Source: Streptomyces sp. 378 (GTDB lineage: Bacteria; Actinomycetota; Actinomycetes; Streptomycetales; Streptomycetaceae). From it: a stretch of DNA of 64,000 nt. Where the stretch lies: positions 124,001-188,000 of the forward strand of contig NZ_JASKMS010000011.1 in the NCBI RefSeq assembly GCF_030124145.1, given 5' to 3'. Of this stretch, positions 63,647 to 64,000 are shown one piece after another. The position numbers and the translations under genes were made by a program. The notes beneath the pieces are model-generated. The model saw only the letters and a list, made by a program, of their open reading frames with translations, was not told the DNA's origin and did no database searches. How positions within the stretch are numbered: position 1 is the first letter of the stretch; each line of letters opens with the position of its first letter.

Positions 63647-64000
63647 ATGACCAGGCTCCAAGAGGAGACCCCGCCCGGCGGGGGCATCCGTAGCTTTGCC
63701 GACGTGGCAGGCGTGTCATGCGCGAGGTCGGTTCACGAAGACCGGCACAGCACATCGGCGAGGGCAGGCATACCGGCGGCATCCCATGGCTGTCAGGCGG
63801 CCTTTCTCCCTGATCTCGCGAAGGTTGGGGAGATGCGGCAGACAGCCGGGGCGTTCCTGCGGCGGTGCCGTGTTTCGGACCCGGTGGCGGGGGTCGTCGT
63901 ACTGGCCGTCTCGGAGCTGGCCACCAACGCCGTGATTCACGGTGAGGGAGAAGTCGTGCTCCGGATCACGGTGGCCGTCGACGTGGTGCGTGTCTCGGTC
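63647..64000 (+). CDS. HATPase (anti-sigma/RsbW-like) ATP-binding protein, 3' end beyond window
   Basis: 118 residues visible and still open at the edge, so the frame has no stop here. ATG at 63647 leads to a conserved HATPase_c_2 start: MRQTAGAFLRRC and VVVLAVSELATNAVIHGEGE, the N-box with ELATNAV and the His that marks this family in Streptomyces. Such proteins bind ATP and act as serine kinases or anti-sigma factors, and often pair with XRE regulators as here. The first 60 residues are unlike the family and less GC-biased, so the true start may be internal (for example the ATG at 63833). Confidence 0.85.
   Translation, partial: MTRLQEETPPGGGIRSFADVAGVSCARSVHEDRHSTSARAGIPAASHGCQAAFLPDLAKVGEMRQTAGAFLRRCRVSDPVAGVVVLAVSELATNAVIHGEGEVVLRITVAVDVVRVSV

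Overview
The window is high-GC actinobacterial DNA, almost certainly Streptomyces or a close relative. GC-rich third codon positions, frequent GTG starts, GGAGG-type ribosome binding sites, rare TTA codons, F420-type enzymes, PucR/IclR/LacI/MarR regulators and many Sec/Tat exported proteins all point that way. No rRNA, convincing tRNA or CRISPR array is visible.

Layout. 0-4.2 kb: the end of a GAF-SpoIIE phosphatase, two small membrane proteins, and an ion channel followed 3 nt later by a DUF2252 protein. 4.2-4.8 kb: a noncoding block of three 152-bp tandem repeats. 4.8-11.6 kb: a class II glutamine amidotransferase, a phytoene-desaturase-like oxidoreductase translationally coupled to a macrodomain protein, an inositol-monophosphatase-like enzyme, a gamma-glutamyltransferase without a signal peptide, and a secreted unknown. 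11.6-20.7 kb: a minus-strand cluster that looks like reductive pyrimidine (or hydantoin) catabolism. It holds an NCS1 permease, an F420-type luciferase-like oxidoreductase, dihydropyrimidinase, two paralogous nitrilase-family amidohydrolases, a PucR regulator and a class III aminotransferase. 20.8-28.4 kb: a repeat-bearing unknown protein, an XRE regulator divergent from a methionine aminopeptidase (both apparently leaderless), a ClpC-like AAA+ unfoldase, and an exported gamma-glutamyltransferase. 28.9-35.2 kb: MarR with a clear palindromic operator, a Tat-exported ACMSD-like amidohydrolase, IclR, and an SsuABC-type ABC operon with two different permeases.

35.6-50.9 kb is the most coherent system: a rhamnogalacturonan (pectin) utilisation locus. 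It contains an LplABC/YesOPQ-like sugar transporter, a LacI regulator, a DUF2264 (alpha/alpha)6 enzyme, an esterase with a ricin-type lectin, a GH43 enzyme with two binding modules, a PL9-like lyase, a PL11 rhamnogalacturonan lyase, and a CE12-like acetylesterase behind a frameshifted LacI remnant. Three LacI-type operators with central CG sit on its promoters. Four of its genes carry a TTA codon near the 5' end and I found none elsewhere, which implies control by the developmental tRNA gene bldA. The logic would be: secreted lyases, esterases and GH43 cut the polymer, the ABC system imports oligosaccharides, DUF2264 trims them in the cytosol, and LacI senses the product.

51-59.4 kb: a CocE-type secreted hydrolase, an orphan GluA-type ATPase, a DUF6278-like protein, a large secreted SGNH hydrolase, exonuclease III, an MBL-fold hydrolase, and a PcaD-PcaC fusion whose nucleophile-elbow serine appears to be alanine. 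59.4-64 kb: a region of lower GC and longer noncoding stretches with a tyrosine integrase, CutA, an XRE-TPR regulator and the start of a divergent HATPase (anti-sigma-type) gene. This looks like an integrated-element border.
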